A stretch of 64,000 bases of DNA from an uncultured Pelagibacteraceae bacterium (GTDB lineage Bacteria > Pseudomonadota > Alphaproteobacteria > Pelagibacterales > Pelagibacteraceae), in contig CABZHM010000004.1 of the NCBI GenBank assembly GCA_902525625.1, positions 1 to 64,000 on the forward strand. The letters are read 5' to 3'. Under the pieces are notes generated by a model, which saw nothing but the letters and a program-made list of their open reading frames with translations, was not told the origin of the DNA and did not search any database. The position numbers and the translations under genes were made by a program. Shown one piece after another: positions 39,462-51,234 of this stretch. Within the stretch, counting starts at the first letter, position 1, and every line of letters starts with the position of its first letter.

Positions 39462-42380
39462 TCAATCAAAAACTTTCTTTATTATTTCTTGTTGTTGAGA
39501 AATATGTCTTTTAACATATCCTGTTGCTGGTGATGCATCAGAATTTCTCCCAATATAATAAACTTTGTTATTATTAGCTTTTATATTATCTAATGTCCAT
39601 TGGATATAGTCTCTAACTGAAAACCAAGCTCCCATATTTTTTGGTTCTTCCTGGCACCAGTAAAAATTAGCATTCTTAGCATAAGGTTTCAGTTCCTCTG
39701 CAAGAGCTTTAACTGGAAATGGATAAAGTTGTTCAATTCTATAAAATATAATATCATCCTTTTTTAATTTTTCTCTAGCCTCAAGTAAATCAAAATAAAT
39801 TTTTCCAGAACAAATGATCACTTTTTTAATTAACTTTTTATTTTTTAATTTAATAAAACCTTTTATTTTTGGATCAACTGCATGATCCCATAAAACTCTG
39901 TGAAATGAGTTGCTTCTACTGAAATCATCTAAATCTGAAACACAATGCTTATGCCTTAAAAGAGACTTTGGTGTCATAATTACTAACGGTTTTCGAAAAT
40001 CTCTGTGCATTTGTCTTCTCAAAGCATGAAAATAGTTAGCTGGGGTTGTACAATTCATAATCTGCAAATTATCATTTGAACATAATTGCAAAAATCTTTC
40101 CAATCTTGCTGATGAATGCTCTGGTCCTTGTCCCTCATATCCATGAGGTAATAACATTACTATACCAGATGCTCTATTCCATTTTCTTTCTCCAGATGCA
40201 ATAAATTGATCGATTACCACTTGAGCTCCATTAGCAAAATCACCAAATTGAGCCTCCCAAAGAGTAAGAGTATTTGGTTCTACAAGACTGTAACCATATT
40301 CAAAACCTAAAACTGCAAGTTCTGATAAAAAGCTGTCTACTACTTCAAATTGTTTTTGATTTTTAGAAATATTATTGAGTGGAACATACCTAGAATTATC
40401 CATTTGATTCCTTAGAACAGAATGTCTTTGACTAAAAGTCCCTCTACCAGAATCTTGCCCTACAAGTCTGACTGGATATCCTTCCTCGAGTAAAGATCCG
40501 AATGCAAGAGCTTCTGCAGAAGACCAATCAATTCTAGTGCCTTTTTCAATACTATCTTTTCTGGCATTAAATATTTTAGAGATAGTTTTGTGAATATTTT
40601 TTTCCTTGGGAATAACATTTATTCTATTTGAAATTATTTTTAATTTATTTTTTTCATAGCCAGTTATGCCTCTTTTATCTTTACCTTTTTCAGGCTTATA
40701 TCTTGACCATGTTCCTTCAAACCATTCTATTTTAGGTTTATAATCTTTTGCACTCTTATATTGTTCATCAAGCAAATCCTTAAATGATTTGATGTTTTGA
40801 TTTAATAATTCCTGTGTTATAGAGTTTTCATTTACAAGTTTACTTCCATAAATTTTATAAACGCTGGGGTGTGATCTAATTTTTTTATACATTAAAGGTT
40901 GGGTAAATGAAGGCTCATCTCCTTCATTATGTCCAAACCTTCTGTAACAAATTAAGTCCACTACTACGTCTCTGTTAAACATTAATCGAAATTCTGTTGC
41001 TATTCTGGTCGCATAAACAACCGCTTCTGGATCGTCTCCATTAACATGAAGGATCGGTGCTTCTACCATTTTTGCAACATCTGATGGATAAGGTGAGGAC
41101 CTAGCAAACCTTGGGCTAGTAGTAAATCCTATTTGATTATTAACAATAATATGAATTGTTCCACCAGTATTATGTCCTGGTAATCCAGACATTGCAAAAC
41201 ATTCAGCTACAACTCCTTGACCAGCAAAAGCTGCATCTCCATGAATAAGAATAGGTATTACTTTATTTCTCTGTTTATCTTTATGGAAAAATTGTTTGGC
41301 TCTTGTCTGTCCTAAAACCACTGGATTAACAGCTTCTAAATGAGAAGGGTTGTCTGTTAAACTTACATGAACCGAATTTCCATCAAATTCTCTATCTGAT
41401 GATGCTCCAAGATGATATTTGACGTCTCCAGCACTATCTTCAGTATCAGAACTAAACTCACCAGCAAATTCATTAAAAATTCTTTTATAAGATTTTTGTA
41501 GAACATTTGCTAAAACATTAAGTCTGCCTCTATGAGACATACCTATCTTAACTTCTTTTATATTATTTTGCCCGCCAATTTTTATTATTTGTTCAAGGGC
41601 AGGTATTAGACTTTCCCCACCATCTAAACCAAATCTTTTTGTCCCTACATATTTAGTAGCTAAAAATTTTTCGAATCCTTCTGCCTGTACTAATTTATTT
41701 AAAATTGCCTCCTTACCATTTTTTGTAAACTGAAGTGCATTTGTATCTTGCTCTATTCTGTCTCTAAACCACTTTCTTTCTACTGGATTTGAAATATGCA
41801 TAAACTCATAACCTATTTTCCCACAATAGGTTTTCTTCATAAATTTAAGTATCTCCCTTATATTTGCATATCTACGATTGATCACTCCATTTAGAAAAAT
41901 TTTCTTTTCATAATTTTCTTTTTTAAAGCCGTAAAATTCTGGGTGAAGTTCATCTAAATATTCTGATTCTCTCATTTCTAAAGGATCAAGATCCGCTAAT
42001 AGATGGCCCCTTAATCTATATGCTCTGATTAATGCTACAGCGCTGATAGAATCCTTGTTTGAGTCAGCAAGTAATTGAAAGTTAAATTTTTCTGAAGAAT
42101 CTAATTTAGTATTTTCAACATAACTTTTATTTTGCTCTTCTATTTTCTTTTGTAATTCATCGATATTTATCTTTTTTTTAACCGGTCCCCAAGATGGACC
42201 ATTAATTTCTTTTGCAATTACATTTAGTTCTTCACCAATACCCTCAAAATAATTTGCCCAACTTTCTGGAAGATCTGTGTCTTTATTAATAAATTTTAAA
42301 TACATCTCTTCTATGAATGCACTATTAGACTTATTTAAAAATGAAGTTTTTTCAAAATCGAGATTTTTTGATGAAGACAT
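39462..42380 (-). CDS. sucA: 2-oxoglutarate dehydrogenase E1
   Basis: Thiamine-diphosphate-dependent decarboxylase subunit of the TCA cycle, 972 residues. The N-terminal SAFIEEMYLKFINKDTDLPESWANYF is the E2-binding element. Other blocks are GMSHRGRLNVLANVL, the ThDP motif region ILIHGDAAFAGQGVVAECFAMS to NNQIGFTT, CYRRFGHNEGDEPSFTQP, QDSGRGTFSQRHSVL and LPHGYEGQGPEHSSARLERFLQL. Complete. It precedes sucB by 6 bp and follows sucD by 34 bp. Confidence 0.97.
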   Translation of the reverse strand: MSSSKNLDFEKTSFLNKSNSAFIEEMYLKFINKDTDLPESWANYFEGIGEELNVIAKEINGPSWGPVKKKINIDELQKKIEEQNKSYVENTKLDSSEKFNFQLLADSNKDSISAVALIRAYRLRGHLLADLDPLEMRESEYLDELHPEFYGFKKENYEKKIFLNGVINRRYANIREILKFMKKTYCGKIGYEFMHISNPVERKWFRDRIEQDTNALQFTKNGKEAILNKLVQAEGFEKFLATKYVGTKRFGLDGGESLIPALEQIIKIGGQNNIKEVKIGMSHRGRLNVLANVLQKSYKRIFNEFAGEFSSDTEDSAGDVKYHLGASSDREFDGNSVHVSLTDNPSHLEAVNPVVLGQTRAKQFFHKDKQRNKVIPILIHGDAAFAGQGVVAECFAMSGLPGHNTGGTIHIIVNNQIGFTTSPRFARSSPYPSDVAKMVEAPILHVNGDDPEAVVYATRIATEFRLMFNRDVVVDLICYRRFGHNEGDEPSFTQPLMYKKIRSHPSVYKIYGSKLVNENSITQELLNQNIKSFKDLLDEQYKSAKDYKPKIEWFEGTWSRYKPEKGKDKRGITGYEKNKLKIISNRINVIPKEKNIHKTISKIFNARKDSIEKGTRIDWSSAEALAFGSLLEEGYPVRLVGQDSGRGTFSQRHSVLRNQMDNSRYVPLNNISKNQKQFEVVDSFLSELAVLGFEYGYSLVEPNTLTLWEAQFGDFANGAQVVIDQFIASGERKWNRASGIVMLLPHGYEGQGPEHSSARLERFLQLCSNDNLQIMNCTTPANYFHALRRQMHRDFRKPLVIMTPKSLLRHKHCVSDLDDFSRSNSFHRVLWDHAVDPKIKGFIKLKNKKLIKKVIICSGKIYFDLLEAREKLKKDDIIFYRIEQLYPFPVKALAEELKPYAKNANFYWCQEEPKNMGAWFSVRDYIQWTLDNIKANNNKVYYIGRNSDASPATGYVKRHISQQQEIIKKVFD

Positions 42381-42414
42381 CTTTTAATTTAATATATCTC
42401 TCTAATATTATTTT

Positions 42415-43290
42415 TCAATTAGACAGTTTATTAAATAAAGTTTTTCCAATAATTGATGGTGATTTAGCAACAGTAATACCACATTCTTCCATTTTTTTAA
42501 TTTTATCTTCGGCTCCACCTTTACCGCCTGAAATAATAGCGCCGGCATGCCCCATTCTTCTGCCTGGAGGGGCGGTAATTCCTGCAATAAACCCAACTAT
42601 TGGCTTTTTGATCTTGTGATTTTTTACAAATTCAGCAGCTTCTTCTTCAGCAGTTCCTCCAATTTCACCAATCATTAAAATAGACTCTGTTTCATCATCG
42701 TTTAAAAATAAATCTAAACAATCTATAAAATTTGTTCCGTTTATAGGATCTCCACCAATGCCTATACAAGTTGATTGACCAAGTCCATTCTCAGTTGTTT
42801 GAGCCACTGCTTCATATGTTAATGTACCTGACCTTGATACAATTCCCACACTTCCTCTTTTATGAATATTAGCTGGCATAATTCCTATTTTACATTCATC
42901 TGGTGTAATTATTCCTGGACAATTAGGTCCAATCAATTTGCTATTTGAGCTACTCAACTTTTGTTTCACCTTAAGCATATCTTGGATTGGAATTCCCTCT
43001 GTTATGCAAACAATTAGTGGGATTGATGCATCAATTGCTTCAATAATTGCTTCTGCTGCAAACTTAGCTGGTACATAAATCATAGTTGCATCTGCTCCTA
43101 CTTCATTTTTTGCATCTAATACACTATTAAAAACTGGTTTATCTAAATGTCTTTGCCCACCTTTCTTTGGTGTAACTCCACCAACAAGATTGGTTCCATA
43201 TTTTAAAGCTTGTTCTGAATGGAAAGTTCCATGCGCACCAGTAAATCCCTGACAAATTACTTTAGTATTCTTATTTACTAAAACTGACAT
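42415..43290 (-). CDS. sucD: succinyl-CoA synthetase alpha subunit
   Basis: CoA-binding and phospho-histidine subunit of the TCA-cycle ligase. CoA-binding region [24 protein letters not shown] and [21 protein letters not shown]; and the phosphorylated His in [28 protein letters not shown]. Length 291 is typical. One base separates it from sucC. Confidence 0.97.
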   Translation of the reverse strand: MSVLVNKNTKVICQGFTGAHGTFHSEQALKYGTNLVGGVTPKKGGQRHLDKPVFNSVLDAKNEVGADATMIYVPAKFAAEAIIEAIDASIPLIVCITEGIPIQDMLKVKQKLSSSNSKLIGPNCPGIITPDECKIGIMPANIHKRGSVGIVSRSGTLTYEAVAQTTENGLGQSTCIGIGGDPINGTNFIDCLDLFLNDDETESILMIGEIGGTAEEEAAEFVKNHKIKKPIVGFIAGITAPPGRRMGHAGAIISGGKGGAEDKIKKMEECGITVAKSPSIIGKTLFNKLSN

Positions 43291-43291
43291 A

Positions 43292-44452
43292 TCATTTTAT
43301 TGCTTCAACAATTTTTTTAGCTGCATCATCTAAATTTTCTGCAGAAATTAATTTTAATCCAGAATTATCAAGAATTTCTTTGCCTTCTTTAAAATTCGTA
43401 CCTGCTAATCGTACAACTAAAGGAACACTTATACTAATTTCCTTAGCTGCATCAACTACCCCTTGAGCAAGAATATCACATCTCATAATTCCTCCAAAAA
43501 TATTTATTAAAATACCTTTAACATTTTTATCCAAGAGTATTATTTTTAATGCGGCTGATACTTTTTCTTTAGATGCTCCACCACCCACATCTAAAAAATT
43601 TGCTGGCTCTTCACCATACAATTTAATAATATCCATAGTTGCCATAGCTAATCCTGCTCCATTAACCATACAACCGATACTTCCATTTAACTTGATATAA
43701 GCTAAATTGTACTTACTAGCCTCTAGCTCGGTAGGATCTTCTTCATTTAAATCTCTTAACTCAATAATTTCTGGATGTCTGAATAAAGCGTTCGAGTCGA
43801 AATTAACTTTGGCATCTAAACAAACCATTTTTTCCTCTTTTGTCAAAATTAATGGATTTACTTCAACCATGCTTGCATCTGTGCTCATAAACATTTTAAA
43901 TATTGATTTAATTAATGAAACTGATTGTTTTTGTGCATCATCTTTTAAATTAAAAATTTTAATTATTTTTTCGCAATCTAAGTCTGAAATTTCATCACCT
44001 ATATCAACTTTTGTAGTTATAATTTTTTCAGGTGAATTACTTGCAACTTCTTCAATATCCATTCCTCCCTGATCGCTTGATATAAAAGCAATTTTAGAGC
44101 TTGCCCTATCAACTAAACACGACAAGTAAAATTCTTTATCAATATTTGAAGATTCCTCTACATATAATCTTTTTACCTCTTTACCTTCAGGACTAGTTTG
44201 ATGGGTAACTAATTTTTTCCCAAGTAATTCTTTAGCTGCTACCGAAAGTTCCTCAATTGAGTTTACAATTTTTACACCACCAGCTTTTCCTCTGCCGCCA
44301 GCATGAATTTGCGCCTTAAGGACATATTTCTCAGTTTTTAGCGCTTTTGCTTTTTCAATGAGTTCATCAACACTAAATGCAAATACCCCTTTTGGTACTA
44401 CAGCTCCATATTTTTTTAAAATTTGTTTGGCTTGATGCTCGTGAATATTCAT
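43292..44452 (-). CDS. sucC: succinyl-CoA synthetase beta subunit
   Basis: Nucleotide-binding ATP-grasp subunit, 386 residues. Starts [49 protein letters not shown] and the C-terminal [21 protein letters not shown] with [15 protein letters not shown] and [14 protein letters not shown] complete the family pattern. Read together with sucD. ATP or GTP use cannot be decided. Confidence 0.97.
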   Translation of the reverse strand: MNIHEHQAKQILKKYGAVVPKGVFAFSVDELIEKAKALKTEKYVLKAQIHAGGRGKAGGVKIVNSIEELSVAAKELLGKKLVTHQTSPEGKEVKRLYVEESSNIDKEFYLSCLVDRASSKIAFISSDQGGMDIEEVASNSPEKIITTKVDIGDEISDLDCEKIIKIFNLKDDAQKQSVSLIKSIFKMFMSTDASMVEVNPLILTKEEKMVCLDAKVNFDSNALFRHPEIIELRDLNEEDPTELEASKYNLAYIKLNGSIGCMVNGAGLAMATMDIIKLYGEEPANFLDVGGGASKEKVSAALKIILLDKNVKGILINIFGGIMRCDILAQGVVDAAKEISISVPLVVRLAGTNFKEGKEILDNSGLKLISAENLDDAAKKIVEAIK

Positions 44453-44455
44453 TTA

Positions 44456-45418
44456 TTATTTAGATAAATCAGGATCTATTTTAGATGCAGCTTCCCATAG
44501 TGCTTTTACAGCATCTATTGAATGCATAAATTCTTTTTTTTCTTTTTCGTCTAAATTAATCTCTTGAATTTTTTCTACACCATCTTTCCCAATAACAACA
44601 GGAACACCAGCGTAAACATTTTGTACACCGTATTCTCCATTTAATTGCACAGCGCAAGGTAACAATTTTTTCTGATCATTTAAATAAGCCTCAGCCATTT
44701 GAACACCCGATGCTGCTGGTGCATAAAAGGCTGATCCTTTTTCCAAATATTTAACTATCTCAGCACCACCATCCCTTGTTCTTTGATTAATTTCCTCAAT
44801 TCTTTCTAAGGAGATCTTTCCCTCCTTTACAAGATCTATCAATGGTTTACCTGAGATTTTTGTAAATCTCGGCATTGGAACCATAGTGTCACCATGACCA
44901 CCCATAACCATTGCCTCAATTTCTCTTACCGGCACATTGAGTTCTAATGATAAAAATAGTTTGAATCTCGAGGTATCTAAAATACCTGCCATACCAACAA
45001 CTTTATTCGATGGTAAACCTGAAAATTTTTGAAATGCCATAACCATGACATCTAGAGGATTAGTAATGCAAATTACAAAAGCGTTAGGAGCATTTTTCTT
45101 TACCCCTTCAGCAACTTGCTTAATAATTTTCAAATTTATTCCAAGAAGATCATCTCGGCTCATTCCAGGTTTTCTTGGAACACCTGCTGTAATTATAATT
45201 ACATCTGAATCTTTTATAACCTCATAATTATCAGTTCCAGAAAATTTAACATTGAAACCATCTACAGATGAAGATTGTGCAATATCTAAAGCCTTTCCAT
45301 TTGCAATACCACTGGCTACATCAAATAAAACCACTTCATTAACTAATTCTTTTGTTCCTATTAAATGTGCAAGAGTTCCACCAATTTGTCCAGCTCCAAT
45401 CAAAGATATTTTACTCAT
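44456..45418 (-). CDS. mdh: malate dehydrogenase
   Basis: NAD-dependent oxidation of malate to oxaloacetate. It is the LDH-like type: Rossmann [14 protein letters not shown], substrate Arg in [39 protein letters not shown] and the catalytic His in [14 protein letters not shown]. Length 320 is typical. Three bases from sucC, in an alphaproteobacterial mdh-sucCD-sucAB arrangement. Confidence 0.97.
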   Translation of the reverse strand: MSKISLIGAGQIGGTLAHLIGTKELVNEVVLFDVASGIANGKALDIAQSSSVDGFNVKFSGTDNYEVIKDSDVIIITAGVPRKPGMSRDDLLGINLKIIKQVAEGVKKNAPNAFVICITNPLDVMVMAFQKFSGLPSNKVVGMAGILDTSRFKLFLSLELNVPVREIEAMVMGGHGDTMVPMPRFTKISGKPLIDLVKEGKISLERIEEINQRTRDGGAEIVKYLEKGSAFYAPAASGVQMAEAYLNDQKKLLPCAVQLNGEYGVQNVYAGVPVVIGKDGVEKIQEINLDEKEKKEFMHSIDAVKALWEAASKIDPDLSK

Positions 45419-45422
45419 TTTA

Positions 45423-46916
45423 TTATTTCATTGTTGGCATCACAAATTCGGCATTAGACCGAATACCTGAGGGCCATCTAGATGTTATAGTTTTTAATTT
45501 TGTATAAAATTTAATTCCTTCCATACCATGCATTGCACTGTCACCAAATAAAGATCTTTTCCATCCACCAAAACTGTGAAAAGCCATCGGCACAGGGATA
45601 GGTACATTAATACCAACCATACCAACTTGAATTTTACTTGCAAAAGTTCTTCCAGCATCGCCATCTCTTGTATAAATACTTACTCCATTTCCATATTCAT
45701 GATCATTGATTAATTTTGCTGCTTCTTCGAAAGTTTTAACTCTTACGACAGATAAAACAGGCCCAAAAATTTCCTCTTTATAGATTCTCATATCTTTTTT
45801 AACATGATCAAATAAACAGCCGCCAATATAGAAACCATTCTCATACCCCTGTAGTTTTAAACTCCTTCCATCAACTATTAATTTTGCACCTTCTTTTTCA
45901 CCTAGGTCTACGTAGCTCTTTACCTTTTCAAGATGTTCTTTTGTAACTAATGGGCCCATTTCAGAATCCTTATCCATCCCAGGACCAACCTTTAAAGCCT
46001 CAGCCTTTTTTGATAATCGTGATACTAATTCATCTCCTATATCACCTACTGCAACTGCTACCGATTGAGCCATACATCGTTCTCCTGCAGAACCATATGC
46101 GGCCCCCATCAGACCATTTACTGCGCCATCCAAGTCACAATCAGGCATAACAACTAAATGATTTTTTGCGCCACCAAGTGCTTGAACTCTTTTTTCATTC
46201 TTAGCTGAATTTTCATAAATGTATTTAGCAATAGGAGTAGAACCAACAAAACTCACAGCTTTAATATCTTTGTTTGTTAAAATTGCATCAACTGCCTCTT
46301 TATCACCATTTACAACATTAAAAACTCCATCAGGAAGCCCAGCTTCCTTTAATAATTCAGCTAACTTAATCGAGCACGATGGATCTTTTTCAGATGGCTT
46401 TAAAATAAAAGTATTTCCACAAGCGATTGCTATTGGAAACATCCACATTGGAACCATTGCTGGAAAATTAAATGGTGTAATGCCAGCAACAACTCCTAAA
46501 GGCTGTCTCATTGACCAACTATCAACGTTAGTTCCAACATTTTCTGAAAATTCCCCTTTAAGCAAATGAGGAATACCACACGCAAATTCTACAACTTCTA
46601 AACCTCTGGTAAGAGAACCTCTTGCATCTTCATAAACCTTTCCATGTTCTGAAACTATCATTTTTGTTAACTCATCTGTATTTCTTTCAATAAGCTCCTT
46701 AAATTTGAACATTATTCTGGCTCTTTGTAGCGGGGGTTTTAAAGACCATTCTTCAAAAGCCTCTCTAGCAATTAAAACTGCTTTATCTAGATCATCTTTA
46801 GAGCTTAACCTTACCTCTTTTTCTTGTTCACCTGTAGCCGGATTAAAAACTTTACCTTTTTTATTTGAAGTGCCAGGAATTATTTTTCCACCAACAAAAT
46901 GTTCAATTAATATCAT
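45423..46916 (-). CDS. mmsA: methylmalonate-semialdehyde dehydrogenase (CoA-acylating)
   Basis: Converts (methyl)malonate semialdehyde with CoA and NAD to propionyl- or acetyl-CoA and CO2. Aldehyde-dehydrogenase fold of 497 residues: [52 protein letters not shown] and the nucleophile Cys in [17 protein letters not shown], the MmsA signature. Four bases before mdh and 42 bp after sdhB. Its presence in the TCA cluster suggests entry of valine, inositol or 3-carbon semialdehyde carbon; the true substrate is open. Confidence 0.93.
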   Translation of the reverse strand: MILIEHFVGGKIIPGTSNKKGKVFNPATGEQEKEVRLSSKDDLDKAVLIAREAFEEWSLKPPLQRARIMFKFKELIERNTDELTKMIVSEHGKVYEDARGSLTRGLEVVEFACGIPHLLKGEFSENVGTNVDSWSMRQPLGVVAGITPFNFPAMVPMWMFPIAIACGNTFILKPSEKDPSCSIKLAELLKEAGLPDGVFNVVNGDKEAVDAILTNKDIKAVSFVGSTPIAKYIYENSAKNEKRVQALGGAKNHLVVMPDCDLDGAVNGLMGAAYGSAGERCMAQSVAVAVGDIGDELVSRLSKKAEALKVGPGMDKDSEMGPLVTKEHLEKVKSYVDLGEKEGAKLIVDGRSLKLQGYENGFYIGGCLFDHVKKDMRIYKEEIFGPVLSVVRVKTFEEAAKLINDHEYGNGVSIYTRDGDAGRTFASKIQVGMVGINVPIPVPMAFHSFGGWKRSLFGDSAMHGMEGIKFYTKLKTITSRWPSGIRSNAEFVMPTMK

Positions 46917-46958
46917 GAATAGGGTCTTTTAGATTAAAAATTGTTATTAGTCTATTGT

Positions 46959-47741
46959 TTAAATATTGGCAGTTGCTAACATCTTTTTTATTTCTGCAAT
47001 AGCTTTTGCAGGATTTAAACCTTTAGGACAAGCGCTAGTACAGTTCATAATCGTATGACATCTATAAAGTTTAAGTTCATCTGCCACTTTTTTTAGTCTG
47101 GCATTTCTTTCCTCATCTCTGCTATCAACTATCCATCTGTATGCCTGTAAAAGAACTGCAGGACCTAAATATTTATCACCATTCCACCAGTAGCTTGGGC
47201 ATGATGTTGAACAACAAGCACACATGATACACTCATATGCACCATCTAGTTTAGCTCTATCTTCTTTAGATTGAATAATTTCATTTGTTTCAGATTTTGA
47301 ATTGTTTTTTAGCCAAGGCTCGATTGACTGATATTGTTTATATAATCCATCTAAATCTCCAATTAAATCTTTTTTAACTTTTAAGTGTGGTAATGGATAA
47401 ATATCTATATCACCATCTATTTCTTCATGTGGTTTTGTGCATGCTAAACCGTTTTTACCACCCATATTCATTGCACATGATCCACAAACTCCGTGGGCAC
47501 AGGATCTCCTATAAGCTAAAGTCGGATCTATCTCATTTTTAATTTTATTTAAAATATCTAACACTTTAGATGCACAATTATTCATATCAACCTCATAACT
47601 ATCAATACGAGGATTTTCGCTAGTTGAAGGGTCCCACCTATAAATATTTACTTTTCTTAAATTTTTTGAGCCAGTTTTATCGTTAAAGTATTTACCCTTT
47701 TTTATCTGTGAGTTTTTAGGTAAACTAATTTGTACCATCAA
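46959..47741 (-). CDS. sdhB: succinate dehydrogenase iron-sulfur subunit
   Basis: Electron-transfer subunit of complex II with three clusters. The 2Fe-2S ligands are in [19 protein letters not shown] with a fourth Cys in GLACTKPH; the 4Fe-4S set is [18 protein letters not shown], and the 3Fe-4S set is in [21 protein letters not shown]. Length 260. Overlaps sdhA by 4 bp. Confidence 0.97.
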   Translation of the reverse strand: MMVQISLPKNSQIKKGKYFNDKTGSKNLRKVNIYRWDPSTSENPRIDSYEVDMNNCASKVLDILNKIKNEIDPTLAYRRSCAHGVCGSCAMNMGGKNGLACTKPHEEIDGDIDIYPLPHLKVKKDLIGDLDGLYKQYQSIEPWLKNNSKSETNEIIQSKEDRAKLDGAYECIMCACCSTSCPSYWWNGDKYLGPAVLLQAYRWIVDSRDEERNARLKKVADELKLYRCHTIMNCTSACPKGLNPAKAIAEIKKMLATANI

Positions 47742-49513
47742 TATACTCTTTCCTGAGGTGGAAAATATTGAACATCGTTGGTTAAGGTAGACTTGTGAAC
47801 TTCTCTATAACTTATTTTAGTTTCTTTTCCATTGCACCAAGCAAGAGTATGTTGCATAAATTTCTCATCATCTCTTTTTGGATAGTCCTCTCTCGCATGA
47901 GCTCCTCTGCTCTCTTTTCTGTTATATGCTGAGTCTACTGTTACGACTGCCTGTCTTATTAAATTATCAAATTCAAGTGTCTCTACTAAATCTGTATTAA
48001 ATATTAAAGATTTATCTTTAACTGATATAGAACCTAATCCATCATAGGTCTTTCTGATTTCGTTAACACCTTCTTTTAAAGTTTTTTCTGTTCTAAAAAC
48101 TGCGCATTTTGATTGCATTGTCTTTTGCATTGATTGTCTCAATTCTGCTGTACCGATATCTCCTTCTGCATTCCTTAATTTATCAAAACGATCCAAACAT
48201 TTTTGTGTTTCTGTCTCACTAATTTGTTCATGAGGCGTTCCTGGTTTAATTAGCTCTGCTGCTCTTTTTGCTGCTGCTCTTCCAAAAACAACTAAATCGA
48301 TTAATGAATTGGAACCAAGTCTATTAGCTCCATGCACTGATACACATGCAGCTTCTCCAATTGCCATTAATCCAGGTACAGTTTTTTCTGAACCATTAAC
48401 AGTTAATACCTCTGCTTTGTAATTTGTAGGAATACCACCCATATTGTAATGAACAGTTGGAACTACAGGAATTGGATCCTTTGTAACATCTACATTTGCA
48501 AATAATCGAGCAGCATCAGTAATACCTGGCAACCTACTTTCAATAATATCTTTATCTAAGTGGTTTAAATTCAAATGAACATGATCTTGATCTTTACCAA
48601 CGCCTCTTCCCTCATTTATTTCAATTGACATTGATCTGCTTACAACATCTCTTGATGCCAAATCTTTTGCTTTAGGAGCATATCTCTCCATAAACCTTTC
48701 ACCCTTAGAATTTGTTAGGTAACCTCCTTCACCCCTTGCACCTTCAGTTATTAATGTACCATGACCATAAATTCCTGTAGGATGAAATTGAACAAATTCC
48801 ATATCCTGAAGTGGCAAACCTGCTCTTAAAACCATAGCATTACCATCTCCGGTGCAGGTGTGTGCTGAAGTTGCTGAATAATAAACTTTTCCGTAACCAC
48901 CTGTTGCAATAATTACCGTATGGGCTCTGAATCTATGAATAGTTCCATCATTTAAATTCCAAGCAATTAAGCCTTTGCATTCACCATCTTTCATTAACAA
49001 ATCTAATGCAAAATATTCAATAAAAAATTCTGTTTTGTGTTTTAAAGCTTGTCCATACAGAGTATGCAAAATTGCATGTCCAGTTCTATCGGCAGCAGCA
49101 CAAGTTCTTTGGACAATTCCATTTCCATAATCTTTGGTCATACCACCAAATGGTCTCTGATAAATCTTACCGTCCTCCGTTCTGCTAAAAGGTACACCAT
49201 ATTTTTCTAATTCAATTACTGCCTTAGGAGCTTCTTTACATAGGTACTCAATACTGTCTTGATCACCTAACCAATCTGCACCTTTCACTGTGTCATACAT
49301 ATGCCAACGCCAATCGTCCTCTCCCATGTTACCAAGCGCAGCTGATATTCCTCCTTGTGCAGCAGAAGTATGACTTCTAGTAGGAAACACTTTTGAAATA
49401 CAGGCAGTTTTTAATCCAGCTTCACTAAGGCCAACAGCAGCTCTTAAGCCAGATCCTCCAGCTCCCAAAACTATAACGTCATATTCATGATCTATTATTT
49501 TATATGAACTCAT
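47738..49513 (-). CDS. sdhA: succinate dehydrogenase flavoprotein subunit
   Basis: FAD-bearing catalytic subunit of complex II, 591 residues. FAD-binding [19 protein letters not shown]; the covalent-FAD His in [17 protein letters not shown]; active-site segments [26 protein letters not shown] and [37 protein letters not shown]-terminal [23 protein letters not shown]. Four-bp overlaps with both neighbours. Confidence 0.98.
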   Translation of the reverse strand: MSSYKIIDHEYDVIVLGAGGSGLRAAVGLSEAGLKTACISKVFPTRSHTSAAQGGISAALGNMGEDDWRWHMYDTVKGADWLGDQDSIEYLCKEAPKAVIELEKYGVPFSRTEDGKIYQRPFGGMTKDYGNGIVQRTCAAADRTGHAILHTLYGQALKHKTEFFIEYFALDLLMKDGECKGLIAWNLNDGTIHRFRAHTVIIATGGYGKVYYSATSAHTCTGDGNAMVLRAGLPLQDMEFVQFHPTGIYGHGTLITEGARGEGGYLTNSKGERFMERYAPKAKDLASRDVVSRSMSIEINEGRGVGKDQDHVHLNLNHLDKDIIESRLPGITDAARLFANVDVTKDPIPVVPTVHYNMGGIPTNYKAEVLTVNGSEKTVPGLMAIGEAACVSVHGANRLGSNSLIDLVVFGRAAAKRAAELIKPGTPHEQISETETQKCLDRFDKLRNAEGDIGTAELRQSMQKTMQSKCAVFRTEKTLKEGVNEIRKTYDGLGSISVKDKSLIFNTDLVETLEFDNLIRQAVVTVDSAYNRKESRGAHAREDYPKRDDEKFMQHTLAWCNGKETKISYREVHKSTLTNDVQYFPPQERVY

Positions 49514-49854
49514 AATCTAGAAATTAATATAATTGTAATTAGAGGAATTACCACTGCAGATACATATAAAAGCCTATTTGCGACATTTTTGATTTTATCA
49601 TTCTTTATATAATCCTCAAAAACCTCACTAATACTCAAAGAGGAAAAAAAATATGCATTTATGATAAAGATACTAAATAAAAACTTAGATAATGGTATTG
49701 AAAAAAAGTTAACTACTGTGAGATAATCTTGATCATAAATTTTTATAAAATTTATAATAAACCACAGCATTAATGGAATCAGTATAACTCCGCTGATTTT
49801 TAAAAATATCCATTTTTTAGTTGCATTGATCATTCTAAAAAAAAAATTTTCCAA
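49510..49854 (-). CDS. sdhD: succinate dehydrogenase membrane anchor SdhD
   Basis: Small hydrophobic protein, 114 residues, with three predicted membrane helices (about 17-37, 55-75 and 90-112). Sequence similarity in this subunit is weak, so the call rests mainly on size, topology and position between sdhC and sdh[34 protein letters not shown] corresponds to the quinone/heme helix region. It overlaps sdhC by 20 bp and sdhA by 4 bp. Confidence 0.87.
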   Translation of the reverse strand: MENFFFRMINATKKWIFLKISGVILIPLMLWFIINFIKIYDQDYLTVVNFFSIPLSKFLFSIFIINAYFFSSLSISEVFEDYIKNDKIKNVANRLLYVSAVVIPLITIILISRL

Positions 49855-50227
49855 TCAAATAAAAAAATACAGTCAAAACTACTGAACCGAATATAACTAT
49901 TAAACCAGTTATATTAGTTGTTTTAATTTCAAATCCATATCCTAAATCCATAATTAAATGTCTTATCTCACTTAAAATTTGAAAAGAGAAAGACCAAGTA
50001 ATTCCAAGAATTACAAATTTACCTAACAGAGAACTCATAAAAAAATTTATCATTTCATAGTTACTTTCTCCAAGGATAAGAAGAGAAGCAATTAGACAAA
50101 TGAAAGTAATTGCAACTATATTAATTATTCCTGTTATTCTGTGAGAGATGGACACTAATGAAGAAATATGCCATTTGTAAATTTGGATATGGGGAGATAG
50201 CGGTTCTTTATTTTGCATTAAAATCAT
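49835..50227 (-). CDS. sdhC: succinate dehydrogenase cytochrome b556 subunit
   Basis: Membrane anchor of complex II, 130 residues, three membrane helices. The N-terminal signature EPLSPHIQIYKWHISSLVSISHRITGI, with the SxxHRxTG motif, is diagnostic; the heme His lies in LSEIRHLIMDLGYGF. ATG at 50227 is followed in frame by ATG at 50218; the second still retains the whole signature. Either start overlaps the end of asd. Confidence 0.94.
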   Translation of the reverse strand: MILMQNKEPLSPHIQIYKWHISSLVSISHRITGIINIVAITFICLIASLLILGESNYEMINFFMSSLLGKFVILGITWSFSFQILSEIRHLIMDLGYGFEIKTTNITGLIVIFGSVVLTVFFYLIGKFFF

Positions 50228-51215
50228 TCTTAATCAATCTTTCGGCTATTTCTACTGCATTCAAAGCCGCGCCTCTTAAAAGATTATCAGAGACAATCCA
50301 AAGATTTAATCCATTTTCTATTGTTTTATCTTCTCTTATTCTTGATATGAATGTTTCATCTTTTCCCTCAGCCTCCAGAGGTGTTACGTATCCACCATCA
50401 GATCTTTCATCTATTACTTTGCAGCCCTCAAAATTATTTAATGCTTCTCTAACTTTTGCTAAAGAAAATGGCTTTTCGAATTCCAAATTTACCGACTCAG
50501 AATGTGAAATAGATATTGGTAATCTTACACATGTCGCTGTTAAATTTATTTTATCATCTAAAATTTTTTTTGTTTCATGACACATTTTTAATTCTTCTTT
50601 TGTGTAACCATCGTCTGTAAAGACATCAATATGTGGAATAGCATTAAAAGCTATTTGTTTTGTGAAGTTTTTTGAGTCAATTTTTTCACCATCCAACGCT
50701 AATTTAGTTTGTTCAATCAGCTCGTCCATAGGCTCTTTGCCACCTCCTGATACTGATTGATAAGTAGAGACAACTACCCTTTTGATTGTAAACAAATCAT
50801 GTAAAGGTTTGAGGGCAATTACTAATTGTGCAGTTGAACAATTAGGATTCGCAATAATGTTTTTTTTCATATTGTTTAAATCCTTAGAATTCACTTGTGG
50901 GACTATTAAGGGAACCTCAGGATCCATTCTGAAAAAACTTGAATTATCTATAACTAATGATTTTTTTGAGGCTTTTTCTGCAAATTCTTTAGAGATTTTT
51001 CCACCAGCTGCGAAAAAAGTAATTCTAACTTTTGAGAAATCAAAATTATCCAGATCAAGTACATCATATTCTTTGTCTCTAAATTTAATTTTTTTTCCTA
51101 AACTTTTTGACGAAGCAACTAAATATAGATTATCAATTTTAAGTTCTTTTTTTTCAAGAACCTCTAAAATTTTTCTTCCAACATTTCCTGTTGCACCTAC
51201 AATTGCTATATTCAT
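50208..51215 (-). CDS. asd: aspartate-semialdehyde dehydrogenase
   Basis: Makes aspartate semialdehyde, the branch point to lysine/DAP, threonine and methionine. NADP loop IVGATGNVGRKIL, FFAAGGKISKEFA, VIDNSSFFRMDPEVPLIVPQVN, the nucleophile Cys in IANPNCSTAQLVIALKPL, and VSTYQSVSGGGKE; the catalytic His lies in CVRLPISISHSESVNLEF. Length 335 is standard. It follows dmdA by 19 bp and overlaps sdhC. Confidence 0.96.
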   Translation of the reverse strand: MNIAIVGATGNVGRKILEVLEKKELKIDNLYLVASSKSLGKKIKFRDKEYDVLDLDNFDFSKVRITFFAAGGKISKEFAEKASKKSLVIDNSSFFRMDPEVPLIVPQVNSKDLNNMKKNIIANPNCSTAQLVIALKPLHDLFTIKRVVVSTYQSVSGGGKEPMDELIEQTKLALDGEKIDSKNFTKQIAFNAIPHIDVFTDDGYTKEELKMCHETKKILDDKINLTATCVRLPISISHSESVNLEFEKPFSLAKVREALNNFEGCKVIDERSDGGYVTPLEAEGKDETFISRIREDKTIENGLNLWIVSDNLLRGAALNAVEIAERLIKNDFNAK

Positions 51216-51234
51216 ATTAACGTTTATTTTTATA

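Noticed and set aside
38890-39498. 202-codon plus-strand frame opposite sucB
   Set aside because: It lies fully antisense to the well-conserved lipoyl and linker region of sucB. The Ser/Phe-rich composition is what the reverse of Glu/Lys codons gives; no ribosome-binding site or family features.
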